A model generated the notes under the pieces. The model made no database searches, had not been told where the DNA came from, and saw only the letters and a list, made by a program, of their open reading frames with translations. The position numbers were made by a program, and so were the translations under genes. From an uncultured Oscillospiraceae bacterium (GTDB lineage Bacteria; Bacillota; Clostridia; Oscillospirales; Oscillospiraceae), in the NCBI GenBank assembly GCA_934660965.1, contig CAKUIM010000006.1, positions 1 through 64,000 of the forward strand: a stretch of 64,000 nucleotides of DNA, in the 5' to 3' direction. Shown here in pieces: positions 20,172 to 29,768 of this stretch (position 1 is its first letter; every line of letters begins with the position of its first letter).

Positions 20172-21440
20172 ATGGCATTAAAAAAAACAGCGGGCGTCGT
20201 TGTGGCCGGGGCGGGCGCCGCCGGCATGATGGCGGCCATCACCGCGGCCCGCGCGGGCGCGCATGTGACGCTCATTGAGCCCAATGAAAAGGTGGGCCGC
20301 AAGCTCTATATTACCGGGAAGGGCCGCTGCAACGTGACCAACGACTGCGCCCAGCAGGATTTGATGGGTGCAATGACCTGTAATGGAAAATTCCTTTACA
20401 GCGCCTTCCGCCGCTTCACTCCCCGGGACACCATGGACTTTTTCACTGCCCTTGGGGTGCCGCTGAAGGTGGAGCGGGGCAGCCGGGTGTTCCCGTGCTC
20501 GGACAAGGCCGCGGACATCGTGGACGCGCTGTTTTTCGAGCTGCGCCGCCAGGGCGTGGCGCTTGTGCAGGACCGCCTCACCGCCCTTTGCATCGGCGGG
20601 GGCGGCGTATATGGGGTGGAGACTGAGCAGTCCGGCCGGATGGGGGCGGACTGCGTCGTTTTGTGTACCGGCGGGGCGTCCTACCCCAGGACGGGCTCTA
20701 CCGGCGACGGCTACCGCCTGGCCCGCAGCGCGGGGCATACGGTGACGGCCCTGCGGGGCTCCCTGGTGCCGCTGACAAGCGACCACCCGGACTGCGCCCG
20801 GCTCCAGGGCCTTTCCCTGCGCAATGTGGGGCTTACCATGAAGAATGGGCGGGGGAAGAGCGTCTACCGGGAGCAGGGGGAACTGCTCTTTACCCACTTC
20901 GGCCTCTCCGGGCCCCTTATTTTAAGCGCCTCCGCCCATATGGATGTTTCCCGGGAAAGCTACACCGCCCATATCGACCTCAAGCCAGCCCTGGACGAGG
21001 CGGCGCTGGATGCCCGGCTCCTGCGGGAGCTCCAGCAGCGGGCTAACCAGACCTACGGCTCGGTGCTGGGTACGCTGGTGCCCCGGTCCATGGTGCCGGT
21101 GATGGTGCGCCGCACCGGCATCCCGTCGGATACCAAGGCCCACGACATCCGGCGGGAGCAGCGCCGGGCGCTTCTGGAGGCCCTCAAGGATTTTGCCGTC
21201 CCCGTCTTGGGCACCCGTCCGGTTGAGGAGGCGGTGGTCACCTCCGGCGGGGTGGCGGTCAGCGAGGTCAATCCCAACACCATGGAATCCAGGCTGGTGC
21301 CCGGCCTTTATTTTGCCGGTGAGCTTCTGGATGTAGACGCCTATACCGGCGGCTATAACCTTCAGATTGCCTGGTCCACCGGCCATGCCGCCGGCGAGGC
21401 CGCCGCGGCGCGGCAGCAGGAAAGGAGTGTGGAGCCATGA
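20172..21440 (+). CDS. HI0933/BaiN-like FAD-dependent oxidoreductase
   Basis: The 422-residue flavoprotein has a Rossmann FAD-binding start VVAGAGAAGMMAAITAARAG (about 10-29), the family motif GKGRCNVTND (about 49-58) and the C-terminal DAYTGGYNLQIAWSTG. This HI0933-type family includes YhiN and the bile-acid reductase BaiN; the substrate here is unknown. It starts a compact run with cmk, plsC and ispH-rpsA, and its stop overlaps the cmk start. Confidence 0.88.
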   Translation: MALKKTAGVVVAGAGAAGMMAAITAARAGAHVTLIEPNEKVGRKLYITGKGRCNVTNDCAQQDLMGAMTCNGKFLYSAFRRFTPRDTMDFFTALGVPLKVERGSRVFPCSDKAADIVDALFFELRRQGVALVQDRLTALCIGGGGVYGVETEQSGRMGADCVVLCTGGASYPRTGSTGDGYRLARSAGHTVTALRGSLVPLTSDHPDCARLQGLSLRNVGLTMKNGRGKSVYREQGELLFTHFGLSGPLILSASAHMDVSRESYTAHIDLKPALDEAALDARLLRELQQRANQTYGSVLGTLVPRSMVPVMVRRTGIPSDTKAHDIRREQRRALLEALKDFAVPVLGTRPVEEAVVTSGGVAVSEVNPNTMESRLVPGLYFAGELLDVDAYTGGYNLQIAWSTGHAAGEAAAARQQERSVEP

Positions 21441-22126
21441 GCTTCAGCATTGCCATAGACGGCCCCTCCGGGGCAGGAAAGTCCACCCTTGCCCGGATGC
21501 TGGCGGGACGTCTGGGCTATTTATATGTGGATACCGGCGCCATTTACCGCACGGTGGGCCTTGCCGCCTGCCGCAGTGGGGCGGACCCGGATTGCACCGG
21601 CGCAGTGGAGGCATTGCTGCCCGGGCTTTCCATCACTATGGACTATGACGGTGCCGGGGTGCAGCATATGTACCTCAACGGCGAGGATGTGACGGCGGCC
21701 ATCCGCAGCAGCGAAATTTCCCGCTATGCATCCAAGGTGTCCGCCATTCCGGCGGTGCGCGCCTTCCTGCTGGAGATGCAGCGCAGCCTCGCCCGGCAGC
21801 ATAACGTCATCATGGACGGCCGGGACATCGGCACCGTGGTGCTGCCCGACGCCACATTGAAAATCTTTCTCACCGCCGATGCCGCCGACCGTGCCCGCCG
21901 CCGCTGCGCGGAGCTTCAGGAGAAGGGGGAGCATATCGACTTTCAACAGGTCTATCAGGACGTGCTGGAGCGGGATGAGCGGGACACCCACCGCGCTGCG
22001 GCCCCCCTGCGCCGGGCGCAGGACGCGGTGGAGGTCAATACCACCGGCAACACTCTGGACGAGAGCTTTCAGGCGCTGCTCTCCGTTGTGAACGCCCGGC
22101 TGGGCGGGGAGGGGCGGCATGAATAA
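21437..22126 (+). CDS. cmk: Cytidylate kinase
   Basis: The 229-residue enzyme phosphorylates CMP and dCMP. It has the P-loop GPSGAGKSTLAR (residues 8-19), the CMP-binding VDTGAIYRTVGL and the lid DAADRARRR. The start overlaps the previous stop (ATGA) and the RBS is AAGGAG. The gene order cmk-plsC-ispH/rpsA is a common clostridial arrangement. Confidence 0.97.
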   Translation: MSFSIAIDGPSGAGKSTLARMLAGRLGYLYVDTGAIYRTVGLAACRSGADPDCTGAVEALLPGLSITMDYDGAGVQHMYLNGEDVTAAIRSSEISRYASKVSAIPAVRAFLLEMQRSLARQHNVIMDGRDIGTVVLPDATLKIFLTADAADRARRRCAELQEKGEHIDFQQVYQDVLERDERDTHRAAAPLRRAQDAVEVNTTGNTLDESFQALLSVVNARLGGEGRHE

Positions 22127-22709
22127 GCTCTATGCGGTGCTCTACCCCCTGGTGTGGCTTTTTATGCGTATTTTTCACCCCTGGCGCGCTGTGGGCCGGG
22201 AGAATATCCCCGAGGGGGGCGCGCTGCTGTGCGGCAACCATACCACCCTGGGCGACCCCATCTATGTGGTGTGCGCCGTGGGGCACAAGCCCCAATTCCG
22301 GGTGCTGGCCAAGGCGGAGCTGATGAAGATTCCGGTGCTGGGCTGGCTTTTGAAGAAGGCGGGCATCATCGGGGTAGAGCGGGGCAAGGCGGACGTTGCC
22401 GCGGTGAAGGAGTGCATGCGCGCCCTCAAGGGCGGGGAGAAGCTGCTGCTCTTCCCGGAGGGCACCCGGGTGAAGGAGGGCGAGGACAGCCAGGCCCACA
22501 CCGGAGCGGCCCTCTTCGCCACCCGGGCGAATGTGCCCCTGGTGCCGGTGTACATCTCGCCGCGCAAGCGGCTCTTCCGCAAGACAAGCGTGGTGTTCGG
22601 CAAGCCCTATCAGCCAACCTATGAGGGCCGCCGGCCCACCCCCGAGGACTATCAGCGCATTGCGGACGACCTGATGGTGCGCATCCGCGCCCTGGAGGGA
22701 CAGGCCTGA
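22119..22709 (+). CDS. plsC: 1-acyl-sn-glycerol-3-phosphate acyltransferase
   Basis: The 196-residue membrane-associated enzyme makes phosphatidic acid. Acyltransferase motifs are present: GNHTTLGDP (NHX4D-type block I, about 44-52), GVERGKAD, FPEGTRVKEG (block III, about 112-121) and VPLVPVYIS (block IV). It overlaps cmk by 8 bp and abuts ispH. Confidence 0.95.
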   Translation: MNKLYAVLYPLVWLFMRIFHPWRAVGRENIPEGGALLCGNHTTLGDPIYVVCAVGHKPQFRVLAKAELMKIPVLGWLLKKAGIIGVERGKADVAAVKECMRALKGGEKLLLFPEGTRVKEGEDSQAHTGAALFATRANVPLVPVYISPRKRLFRKTSVVFGKPYQPTYEGRRPTPEDYQRIADDLMVRIRALEGQA

Positions 22710-24655
22710 TGGAAGTAATTTTGGCCAAAACCGCAGGCTTCTGCTACGGTGTGCGCCGGGCGGTGGAGCTTGCCGAGCGCAGCGCCCGGGAGGGGCAGGT
22801 CTATATGCTGGGCCACATCACCCACAATGACCATGTGGTGGCCCGGCTGGAGGCCATGGGGGCGCGCACCGTCCCCTCGGCGGAGGCTGTGCCCCCCGGC
22901 GCGGCAGTGCTCATCCGGGCCCACGGGGAGCCCCGGGCGGCCATGGAAGTGCTGGCGGCAAAGGGCTGCCGTATCATAGACGCCACCTGCCCCAACGTCT
23001 CGCGCATCCACCGCATCGTGCAGCAGGCGGAGGAGCGCGGGCGCATCCCCATCGTCATCGGGGAGCCGGCCCATCCGGAGATCATCGGCATCCTGGGCTG
23101 GACCCGGCACGGCCTTGCGGCGGAAGGGTGGGAGGAGCTCTCCGCCATCCTGGCGGCCCGACCGGAGCTTTATTCCGCGCCCCTTACGCTGGTTTCCCAG
23201 ACCACCGCCATCCGGAGCGCCTGGGAAAATTGCGTGAAAAGTATAAAAAAGGTGTGTACAAACGCAGAATTTTTTGATACAATATGTGATGCTACGTCCA
23301 AGAGACAGTCGGAGGCGCTTGCCCTGGCCCAGACGTGCGGCGCAATGGTGGTCATTGGGGACCCGAAAAGCTCCAACACAAGGAGACTGACCCAATTATG
23401 CCAAGAGCGCTGCGCCCTGGTGCGTCAGGTAGAGCGAGGCGATGAGCTTTCCCTTCAGGAATTCACTCAGATGCAGTCCCTTGGAGTCACCGCCGGCGCA
23501 TCCACGCCGGGGTGGATCATAAAGGAGGTCTATGACAAAATGAGCGAAGAAATTATGGAGATTGAACAGTCCTTTGCAGAGATGCTGGAGGAGTCGTTCA
23601 AGACTTTGAATACGGGGGATAAGGTCACCGGCACTGTGGTCGCCATCACGCCGACTGAGATCCAGGTTGAGCTTGGCATCAAGTATCCCGGCTACATCCC
23701 TCTGTCCGAGCTGAGCGACGATCCCGACGTCAAGGCAGAGGATGTCGCCAAGGTGGGCGAGGAGATTGAGTGCTATGTCATGCTGGTCAGCGACCGTGAC
23801 TGCATGGTCAAGCTCTCCAAGAAGCGCCTGGACACCGTGAAGAACTGGGAGACCATCGAGAACGCCGTGGAGAACAAGGACGTGCTCGAGGGCGTCATCA
23901 CCGAGGAAAACAAGGGCGGCCTTGTGGCCAATGTCAAGGGCATTCGGGTGTTCATCCCTGCCTCCCAGTCCGGCAAGCCCCGTGGGGCTGACCTGGCCGA
24001 GATGGTCAAGAGCCGCGTGAAGCTGCGCATCACCGAGGTCAACCGTGCCCGCCGCCGCGTGGTGGGCTCCATCCGCGCCGTGACTGCCGAGGCCCGTGCG
24101 GCCGCTGCCGCCGAGGTGTGGAACAACATCGAGGTAGGCAAGCACTATCACGGCACCGTGAAGAGCCTGACCTCTTACGGCGCCTTCGTGGACATCGGCG
24201 GCGTGGACGGCATGGTCCACATCTCCGAGCTGTCCTGGTCCCGCATCAAGAATCCCGCCGAGGTCGTCTCCGTGGGCGACCCCGTTGACGTGTATGTCAT
24301 CTCCTTCGACCCGGAGAAGAAAAAGATCTCCCTGGGCATGAAGGACCACGGCCAGGAGCCTTGGGCGGTGTTTACCTCCAAGTACTCCGTGGGCGACGTG
24401 GCCAGCGTGAAGATCGTCAAGCTCATGACCTTCGGCGCCTTTGCCGAGATTGTTCCAGGCGTGGACGGCCTTATCCACATCTCCCAGATCGCCGATCACC
24501 GGGTGGAGAAGCCCGGCGACGAGCTGACCGAGGGCCAGGTGGTGGACGCCAAGATCATCGCCATCGACGAGGAGAACAAGAAGGTGTCGCTATCCATCCG
24601 CGCCCTGCTGGAGCAGCCCGCGGCCGAAGAGGACGAGGCTCCCGTGGAGGAGTAA
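22709..24655 (+). CDS. ispH-rpsA: Fused IspH (HMBPP reductase) and ribosomal protein S1
   Basis: One 648-residue chain carries two activities. Residues 1-280 are IspH, the Fe-S reductase of the last MEP-pathway step, with the cluster cysteines in FCYGVRRAVE, DATCPNVSRIHRI and CDATSKRQ, the last preceded by the TTAIRS region. Residues about 300-640 hold four S1 RNA-binding repeats, e.g. GYIPLSELS, YGAFVDIGGVDGMVHISELS and FGAFAEIVPGVDGLIHISQI. The fusion is known in several Clostridia. The GC-rich codon use in the S1 half differs slightly, with fewer rare codons, as expected of a highly expressed protein. A terminator follows. Confidence 0.96.
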   Translation: MEVILAKTAGFCYGVRRAVELAERSAREGQVYMLGHITHNDHVVARLEAMGARTVPSAEAVPPGAAVLIRAHGEPRAAMEVLAAKGCRIIDATCPNVSRIHRIVQQAEERGRIPIVIGEPAHPEIIGILGWTRHGLAAEGWEELSAILAARPELYSAPLTLVSQTTAIRSAWENCVKSIKKVCTNAEFFDTICDATSKRQSEALALAQTCGAMVVIGDPKSSNTRRLTQLCQERCALVRQVERGDELSLQEFTQMQSLGVTAGASTPGWIIKEVYDKMSEEIMEIEQSFAEMLEESFKTLNTGDKVTGTVVAITPTEIQVELGIKYPGYIPLSELSDDPDVKAEDVAKVGEEIECYVMLVSDRDCMVKLSKKRLDTVKNWETIENAVENKDVLEGVITEENKGGLVANVKGIRVFIPASQSGKPRGADLAEMVKSRVKLRITEVNRARRRVVGSIRAVTAEARAAAAAEVWNNIEVGKHYHGTVKSLTSYGAFVDIGGVDGMVHISELSWSRIKNPAEVVSVGDPVDVYVISFDPEKKKISLGMKDHGQEPWAVFTSKYSVGDVASVKIVKLMTFGAFAEIVPGVDGLIHISQIADHRVEKPGDELTEGQVVDAKIIAIDEENKKVSLSIRALLEQPAAEEDEAPVEE

Positions 24656-24674
24656 TCCATCCAAAAAAACCTGA

Positions 24675-24706
24675 AAAAAGGCTGCCGCGTCTGCGGCAGC
24701 CTTTTT
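24675..24706 (+). terminator. Rho-independent terminator after ispH-rpsA
   Basis: AGGCTGCCGC and GCGGCAGCCT form a perfect stem with a 4-nt loop, flanked by A and T runs. It ends the cmk-plsC-ispH/rpsA transcript and may also work in the reverse direction. Confidence 0.9.
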
Positions 24707-24726
24707 GCTGACAGGAGGGTAGCATT

Positions 24727-25881
24727 ATGACCACGCCGGACGTTTCCCTCGCCTCGTGTGCCGACTATGGACAGGAGACGGTGGCGCGCGCCCTGGACGC
24801 CGCCCTTGCGCCCCTGGGGGGCCTTGCCTGGGTGCGTCCCGGGATGCGCGTCGCCCTGAAGGCCAACCTGGTGAGCTTTCTCCGGCCGGAGCGGGCGGCT
24901 ACCACTCATCCGGAGGTGCTCTGCGCCCTCACGCGGCGTCTGACTGCCCTTGGGGCAAGGGTGGTGGTGGGGGACAGCCCCGGCGGGCTCTACAACGCCG
25001 CCTTTGTGGGCCGTGTGTATGCTGCGGCGGGGATGAAGGCGGTGGAGGCGTGCGGCGGCACGCTCAACCATAACTTTGCCGAGCGCGAGGTGAGTTACCC
25101 AGAGGGGGCAGTGTGCCGCACTTTCCGTTATACCGCCTGGCTTGACGATGCCGACGCCATCATTGACGTGTGCAAGCTCAAGACCCACGGCATGATGGCC
25201 ATGTCCTGCGCGGCCAAGAACATGTTCGGCGTTATTCCCGGCACCATCAAGCCGGAGTACCACTTCCGCTACCCGGACCCCAGGGATTTTGCCCGGATGA
25301 TTGTGGATTTGGACGAGTTTGTCAAGCCCCGCCTGACGGTGGTGGACGCGGTGGAGTGCATGGAGGGCAACGGCCCCACCGGCGGGACGCCCCGGCACAT
25401 GGGCCTCATTGCCGCAGGGGAGAGTCCGCACAAGGTGGACCTTGCCTGCGCCGCCCTCATCGGCCTTGCTCGGGCGGAGGTGCCCACCCTGGAGGCGGCG
25501 CTGGAGCGCGGCCTCATCCCGGAAGGGGTGGAAGGGCTTGCAATAGCTGGCAAGCTGTCTGACTTTACAGTTGGTGATTTTCAGCGCATCGTCACCGGAA
25601 ACAGCCATCTCTTCCGCGGGGATGGGAAGAGTCTGCGGGGGCGAGTCACCGGGGCGGTGCTGGATAAGCTGCTGTCCCAGCGCCCGTCAGTAGAGCGCGG
25701 GCTGTGCGTGGGCTGCGGCCACTGCCGGGACATCTGTCCTGGGAAGGCCATCACCATTTCCGGCGGCGTCCCGGTGATTGACCGGAAGCGCTGCATCCGC
25801 TGCTTCTGCTGCCAGGAGTTTTGTCCCAAAAGTGCCATCAAGGTCCGGCGGACGGCCATTGCCCGGCTGCTGGACCGGTAA
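24727..25881 (+). CDS. DUF362-domain protein with two 4Fe-4S clusters
   Basis: The 384-residue protein has a DUF362 domain (about 5-300) with CKLKTHGMMAMSCAAKNMFG and a C-terminal ferredoxin-like domain containing two CX2CX2CX3CP motifs, CVGCGHCRDICP and CIRCFCCQEFCP (about 325-370). Such proteins are widespread in anaerobes and are predicted electron-transfer or uncharacterised Fe-S proteins. The RBS AGGAGGG precedes the ATG. It runs into deoC after 24 bp, but no functional link is obvious. Confidence 0.88.
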   Translation: MTTPDVSLASCADYGQETVARALDAALAPLGGLAWVRPGMRVALKANLVSFLRPERAATTHPEVLCALTRRLTALGARVVVGDSPGGLYNAAFVGRVYAAAGMKAVEACGGTLNHNFAEREVSYPEGAVCRTFRYTAWLDDADAIIDVCKLKTHGMMAMSCAAKNMFGVIPGTIKPEYHFRYPDPRDFARMIVDLDEFVKPRLTVVDAVECMEGNGPTGGTPRHMGLIAAGESPHKVDLACAALIGLARAEVPTLEAALERGLIPEGVEGLAIAGKLSDFTVGDFQRIVTGNSHLFRGDGKSLRGRVTGAVLDKLLSQRPSVERGLCVGCGHCRDICPGKAITISGGVPVIDRKRCIRCFCCQEFCPKSAIKVRRTAIARLLDR

Positions 25882-25905
25882 AATATTGATATGAGGTGGG
25901 TAAAA

Positions 25906-26565
25906 ATGGATTACAGCAAAATTCTTGCAAAGGTTGACCACACCCTGCTGCGGCAAGACTCCACCTGGGCGGAGATCCGCCAGATTTGCGACGATGCCGT
26001 GGTCTACGGCTGCGCGTCGGTGTGCATCCCCGCAAGCTATGTGCGTGCGGCATCCGAGTATCTGGGGGATAAAATGCCGGTGTGCACCGTCATCGGTTTC
26101 CCCAACGGTTACTCCACCACGGCGGTGAAGGTGTTCGAGACCCGGGACGCCATTGAAAACGGCGCCCGGGAGATCGACATGGTCATCAACCTGGGCTGGG
26201 TGAAGGATAAGCGCTGGGACGATCTCCTTGCCGAAATCCGCGCCATCAAGGCCGCCTGCGGTGAACTGGTGCTCAAGGTCATCGTGGAGACCTGCCTGCT
26301 CACGGAGGCGGAAAAGGTGGAGCTGTGCCGCATCGTCTCGGAGAGCGGCGCGGACTTCATCAAGACCTCCACCGGCTTCTCCACTGCCGGCGCTACCCGG
26401 GAGGACGTGGCCCTCTTCAAGGCCCATGTGGCGCCTCATGTGAAAATCAAGGCCGCCGGCGGCATCACCACCCTTCAGGACGCGGAGGATTTCGTTGCCC
26501 TGGGCGCGGACCGTCTCGGGACGTCCCGCATCGTCAAGCTGGTCAAGGCCGAGCAGGGAAGGTAA
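25906..26565 (+). CDS. deoC: Deoxyribose-phosphate aldolase
   Basis: The 219-residue class I aldolase splits 2-deoxyribose-5-phosphate into acetaldehyde and glyceraldehyde-3-phosphate. It has the N-terminal KVDHTLLRQ, the catalytic-lysine strand LKVIVETCLL and the Schiff-base lysine in FIKTSTGFS (about 149-157). The ATG at 25906 with GAGGTGGG upstream is chosen over one at 25891, which lies before the RBS. Confidence 0.96.
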   Translation: MDYSKILAKVDHTLLRQDSTWAEIRQICDDAVVYGCASVCIPASYVRAASEYLGDKMPVCTVIGFPNGYSTTAVKVFETRDAIENGAREIDMVINLGWVKDKRWDDLLAEIRAIKAACGELVLKVIVETCLLTEAEKVELCRIVSESGADFIKTSTGFSTAGATREDVALFKAHVAPHVKIKAAGGITTLQDAEDFVALGADRLGTSRIVKLVKAEQGR

Positions 26566-26626
26566 GTCTTGCCGGCTCGCACTGGGCACAGCGGTCAATA
26601 CGTTCAAGCAATCGCATCAAGACGAG

Positions 26627-26659
26627 AAAAACGAGGGACAGAAATTGTCCCTCGTTTTT
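26627..26659. terminator. Bidirectional terminator between deoC and the XRE regulator
   Basis: AAAACGAGGGACA and TGTCCCTCGTTTT-like arms form a stem with A and T runs on both sides. It lies between the convergent deoC and purine operon and can stop both transcripts. Confidence 0.85.
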
Positions 26660-26763
26660 GCTGCCCGGACGATACCGCCCGGTGTGATTTTTGGTGAATT
26701 CGGGCTTGCTTTGCTCTATTTTGGCTGTGCCCAGCGCGCATTTCCCAGCCTGGGTGAAAGAAA

Positions 26764-27231
26764 TCAGCCCTTCTGCTGGAGCTGATGCTTGACCACCCGC
26801 TCCAGGATGGCCTGGCCGTCCGGGGAGCGCAGCACGTCCAGCACGGCGGCGCGCAGGGCGTCCTGGAAGGCGCGGGTGCGCAGCAGAGGCTCCAGCATGG
26901 AGCCGCCCTCCGGACTGCTCTTTCCGGCAGGGGCCGGGGCGGCGGGGCGCTTGCTGCGTACCGGTGCGGACGCGGGGACGTCGTCCTCCACATCGGCGCC
27001 GTCCATCCAGCTGTCCTGCCGGGTGGGGTCGCTGCTCTCGCCCCGCAGGTAAAAGAGGGACACGCTAAAGAAGCTTGCAAGCTTATTCTGCTGCTCCTGG
27101 GTGGGAGTCTGGCGGCCGGTTTCAAACTTCTCCGCCGCGTTTTTGGGAAGCCCGAGGGCCGCGGACAGCTCCGGGCGGCTCAGGCCCCGCCGGGTGCGGA
27201 GCTCTTCAATGCGCTGTGCCATGGTGACCAT
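26764..27231 (-). CDS. XRE-family helix-turn-helix regulator
   Basis: The 155-residue protein has an N-terminal HTH (about 5-60) with RTRRGLSRPELSAALGLP and the region KNAAEKFETGRQTPT, then a long charged and proline-rich linker and a short C-terminal helix. The ATG at 27231 gives a 9-nt spacing to AGGAGG; the ATG at 27240 directly abuts it. It lies 35 bp after purD in the same direction without a terminator, so it is probably the last gene of the purine operon; its target is unknown. Confidence 0.8.
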   Translation of the reverse strand: MVTMAQRIEELRTRRGLSRPELSAALGLPKNAAEKFETGRQTPTQEQQNKLASFFSVSLFYLRGESSDPTRQDSWMDGADVEDDVPASAPVRSKRPAAPAPAGKSSPEGGSMLEPLLRTRAFQDALRAAVLDVLRSPDGQAILERVVKHQLQQKG

Positions 27232-27266
27232 AACGATCATCCTCCTTGCGATAGGGATGGAGTTAT

Positions 27267-28526
27267 TCAGAATGCGTGGCCGATATCCCGCCGGAAATGC
27301 ATGCCTGTAAAGGAAATATACTTTGCAGCGGAATAGGCCCTTTCAATGGCCTCGTCCAGGGTAGGGGCGGTGGCGGTGACACCCAGGACCCGGCCGCCGT
27401 TGGTGAGATAAGCGCCGTCCGGCCCGGTCTTGGTGCCGGCGTGGAACACCACAGCGGTGCGCCCGGCCGCCTCAAGGCCGGAGATGGGGTAGCCCTTCTT
27501 ATAGTCCAGGGGGTAGCCGCCGGAGGCGAGCACCACCACGCAGGCGGCCTCATCCTTCCAGCGGATGGGGCACTGATCCAGGGTGCCGCTGCGGCAGGCA
27601 AGGAGGATGTCCAGCAGGTCGCTGTCCAGCAGGGACAGCACCGCCTGGCACTCCGGGTCGCCGAAGCGGGCGTTGTATTCCACCACCTTCGGGCCGTCGG
27701 GGGTGAGCATCAGGCCGAAGTAGAGGACGCCCTGGAAGGGCCGGCCCTCAGCATTGAGTGCGGCAATGGTGGGAAGGAAAATCTCGTCCATGCACCGCCG
27801 GGCCACCTCCGGGGTGTACTGGGGCGGGGGGGAGATGGCGCCCATGCCGCCGGTGTTAGGGCCGCGATTTCCGTCGAACGCGCGCTTATGGTCCTGGCTT
27901 GCCGGCATGGGGACGATGTGCTTGCCGTCGGAGAAGGCCAGAACGGTGATTTCCGGGCCGGTCATGCACTCTTCAATGACCACGGTGGAGCCCGACGCGC
28001 CGAACTTTTTGTCGGCCATCATCTCCCGCACGGCGGCCTTGGCCTCGTCCACAGTGGCGGCCACCACTACGCCCTTGCCCAGGGCCAGGCCGTCGGCCTT
28101 GACTACGATGGGGGCGCCCTGGGCGTCGATATAGGAGAGCGCGGCGTTTATATCTGTAAAGGTTTTATACTTTGCAGTCGGGATGTGGTGCTTGGCCATG
28201 AGCTCCTTAGAAAAGGCCTTGCTGGCCTCGATAACGGCGGCGTTGGCGCGGGGGCCGAAGGCGGGGATGCCGGCCGCCTCCAGGACGTCCACCATGCCAA
28301 GGGCCAGGGGGTCGTCCGGAGCCACCATCACAAGGCCGATGGCGTTATCCCGGGCCCAGGCCACCATGCCGTCGATGTCGGTGGCCTTGATGTCAATGCA
28401 GCGGGCCACCTGGGCGATGCCCGCGTTGCCAGGAGCGCAGAAAAGCTCCGTGACCTTTGGAGACTGGGCCAGCTTCCAGCAGATGGCATGCTCCCGCCCG
28501 CCGCTGCCGACGACCAATACTTTCAT
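27267..28526 (-). CDS. purD: Phosphoribosylamine-glycine ligase
   Basis: GAR synthetase (419 residues) joins glycine to phosphoribosylamine in step 2 of purine synthesis. It starts with MKVLVVGSGGREHAICWKL, has ATP-grasp motifs including DGLALGKGV and EYNARFGDPECQ (about 290-301), and a C-terminal PurD domain. The ATG at 28526 is preceded by GTGAGGT; a longer frame to 28589 overlaps the purH end. It follows purH in the ZTP-riboswitch-controlled second half of the operon. Confidence 0.97.
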   Translation of the reverse strand: MKVLVVGSGGREHAICWKLAQSPKVTELFCAPGNAGIAQVARCIDIKATDIDGMVAWARDNAIGLVMVAPDDPLALGMVDVLEAAGIPAFGPRANAAVIEASKAFSKELMAKHHIPTAKYKTFTDINAALSYIDAQGAPIVVKADGLALGKGVVVAATVDEAKAAVREMMADKKFGASGSTVVIEECMTGPEITVLAFSDGKHIVPMPASQDHKRAFDGNRGPNTGGMGAISPPPQYTPEVARRCMDEIFLPTIAALNAEGRPFQGVLYFGLMLTPDGPKVVEYNARFGDPECQAVLSLLDSDLLDILLACRSGTLDQCPIRWKDEAACVVVLASGGYPLDYKKGYPISGLEAAGRTAVVFHAGTKTGPDGAYLTNGGRVLGVTATAPTLDEAIERAYSAAKYISFTGMHFRRDIGHAF

Positions 28527-28589
28527 ACGTGTGACCTCACTTTGCAGAATTTTGCCGCTGGCGAAAACGGATTGATTCCAGCGCGGCAA

Positions 28590-29765
28590 TCAGTGGTGGA
28601 ACAGCCGCATCCCGGTGAACGCCATGACGATGCCATACTTGTCGCAGGTCTCGATGACGTTGTCGTCCCGGATGGAGCCGCCGGGCTGGGCGATGTACTG
28701 TACGCCGGACTTGTGGGCGCGCTCCACATTGTCGCCGAAGGGGAAGAAGGCGTCGGAGCCCAGGGAGACGCCGGAGAACCCGGCGATCCAGGCCTTCTTT
28801 TCCTCCCGGGTGAGGGGCTCGGGGCGGACGGCGAAGGTCTGCTGCCACACACCGTCGGCGAGCACGTCCTCATACTCGTCGGAGATATACACGTCGATGG
28901 CGTTGTCCCGGCTGGCGCGGCGGATGCCGGGGACAAACTGAAGCCCCAGCACCTTCGGGTGCTGCCGGAGCATCCAGGTGTCCGCCTTGCTGCCCGCAAG
29001 GCGGGTGCAGTGGATGCGGCTTTGCTGGCCCGCGCCCACGCCGATGGTCTGGCCGTCCTTCACATAGCACACGGAGTTGGACTGGGTGTACTTGAGGGTG
29101 ATGAGGGCGAGGAGCAGGTCGTGCTTGGCGCTCTCGGGCAGGTTCTCGTTCCGGGTGACGATGTTGTCAAGCAGGGACTCGTTGATCTCAAAGCTGTTGT
29201 AGCCCTGCTGGAAGGTGACGCCGAAGATGTGGCGGCGCTCAATGGGGTCGGGCTGGTAGTCGGGGTCGATCTGCACCACGTTGTAGGCGCCCTTCTTCTT
29301 TGCCTTGAGGATGGCAAGGGCCTTCTCGGTATAGCCGGGGGCGATGATGCCGTCGGACACCTCTGCGGCGAGGAACCGGGCGGTGGGCTCGTCGCATACG
29401 TCGCTCAGGGCGGCCCAGTCGCCGTAGGAGCTCAGCCGGTCGCCCCCCCGGGCCTTGATGTAGGCGCAGGCGATGGGGGAGACGTCGTGTCCGTCGGCGA
29501 AATAAATCTTTTTCTCCACCTCGGACAGGGGCGTGCCCAGGGCGGCCCCGGCGGGGGAGACATGCTTGAAGGAGGCGGCGGCGGGCAGGCCGGTGGCCTT
29601 TTTCAGCGCGCGCACCAGCTGCCAGGAGTTGAGGGCGTCCATAAAGTTGATGTAGCCGGGCCGGCCGTTTAAGACGGTGAGGGGCAGGTCCCGGCCGCCG
29701 TCCATGAAAATGCTGGCGGGCTTCTGGTTGGGGTTGCAGCCGTATTTCAGTTCCAGTTCATTCAT
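28590..29765 (-). CDS. purH: AICAR formyltransferase (PurH transformylase domain only)
   Basis: The 391-residue protein matches only the C-terminal transformylase part of bifunctional PurH: NPNQKPASIF at the start, KHVSPAGAALGTPLS (about 67-81, the KHxxPxG catalytic motif), the region SNSVCYVKDGQTIGVGAGQQSR (positions about 230-251) and the end GIVMAFTGMRLFHH. The N-terminal MGS-like IMP cyclohydrolase domain is missing. That activity is supplied by the gene directly upstream (29769-30485), 3 bp away. It transfers a formyl group from 10-formyl-THF to AICAR. Confidence 0.94.
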   Translation of the reverse strand: MNELELKYGCNPNQKPASIFMDGGRDLPLTVLNGRPGYINFMDALNSWQLVRALKKATGLPAAASFKHVSPAGAALGTPLSEVEKKIYFADGHDVSPIACAYIKARGGDRLSSYGDWAALSDVCDEPTARFLAAEVSDGIIAPGYTEKALAILKAKKKGAYNVVQIDPDYQPDPIERRHIFGVTFQQGYNSFEINESLLDNIVTRNENLPESAKHDLLLALITLKYTQSNSVCYVKDGQTIGVGAGQQSRIHCTRLAGSKADTWMLRQHPKVLGLQFVPGIRRASRDNAIDVYISDEYEDVLADGVWQQTFAVRPEPLTREEKKAWIAGFSGVSLGSDAFFPFGDNVERAHKSGVQYIAQPGGSIRDDNVIETCDKYGIVMAFTGMRLFHH

Positions 29766-29768
29766 AGC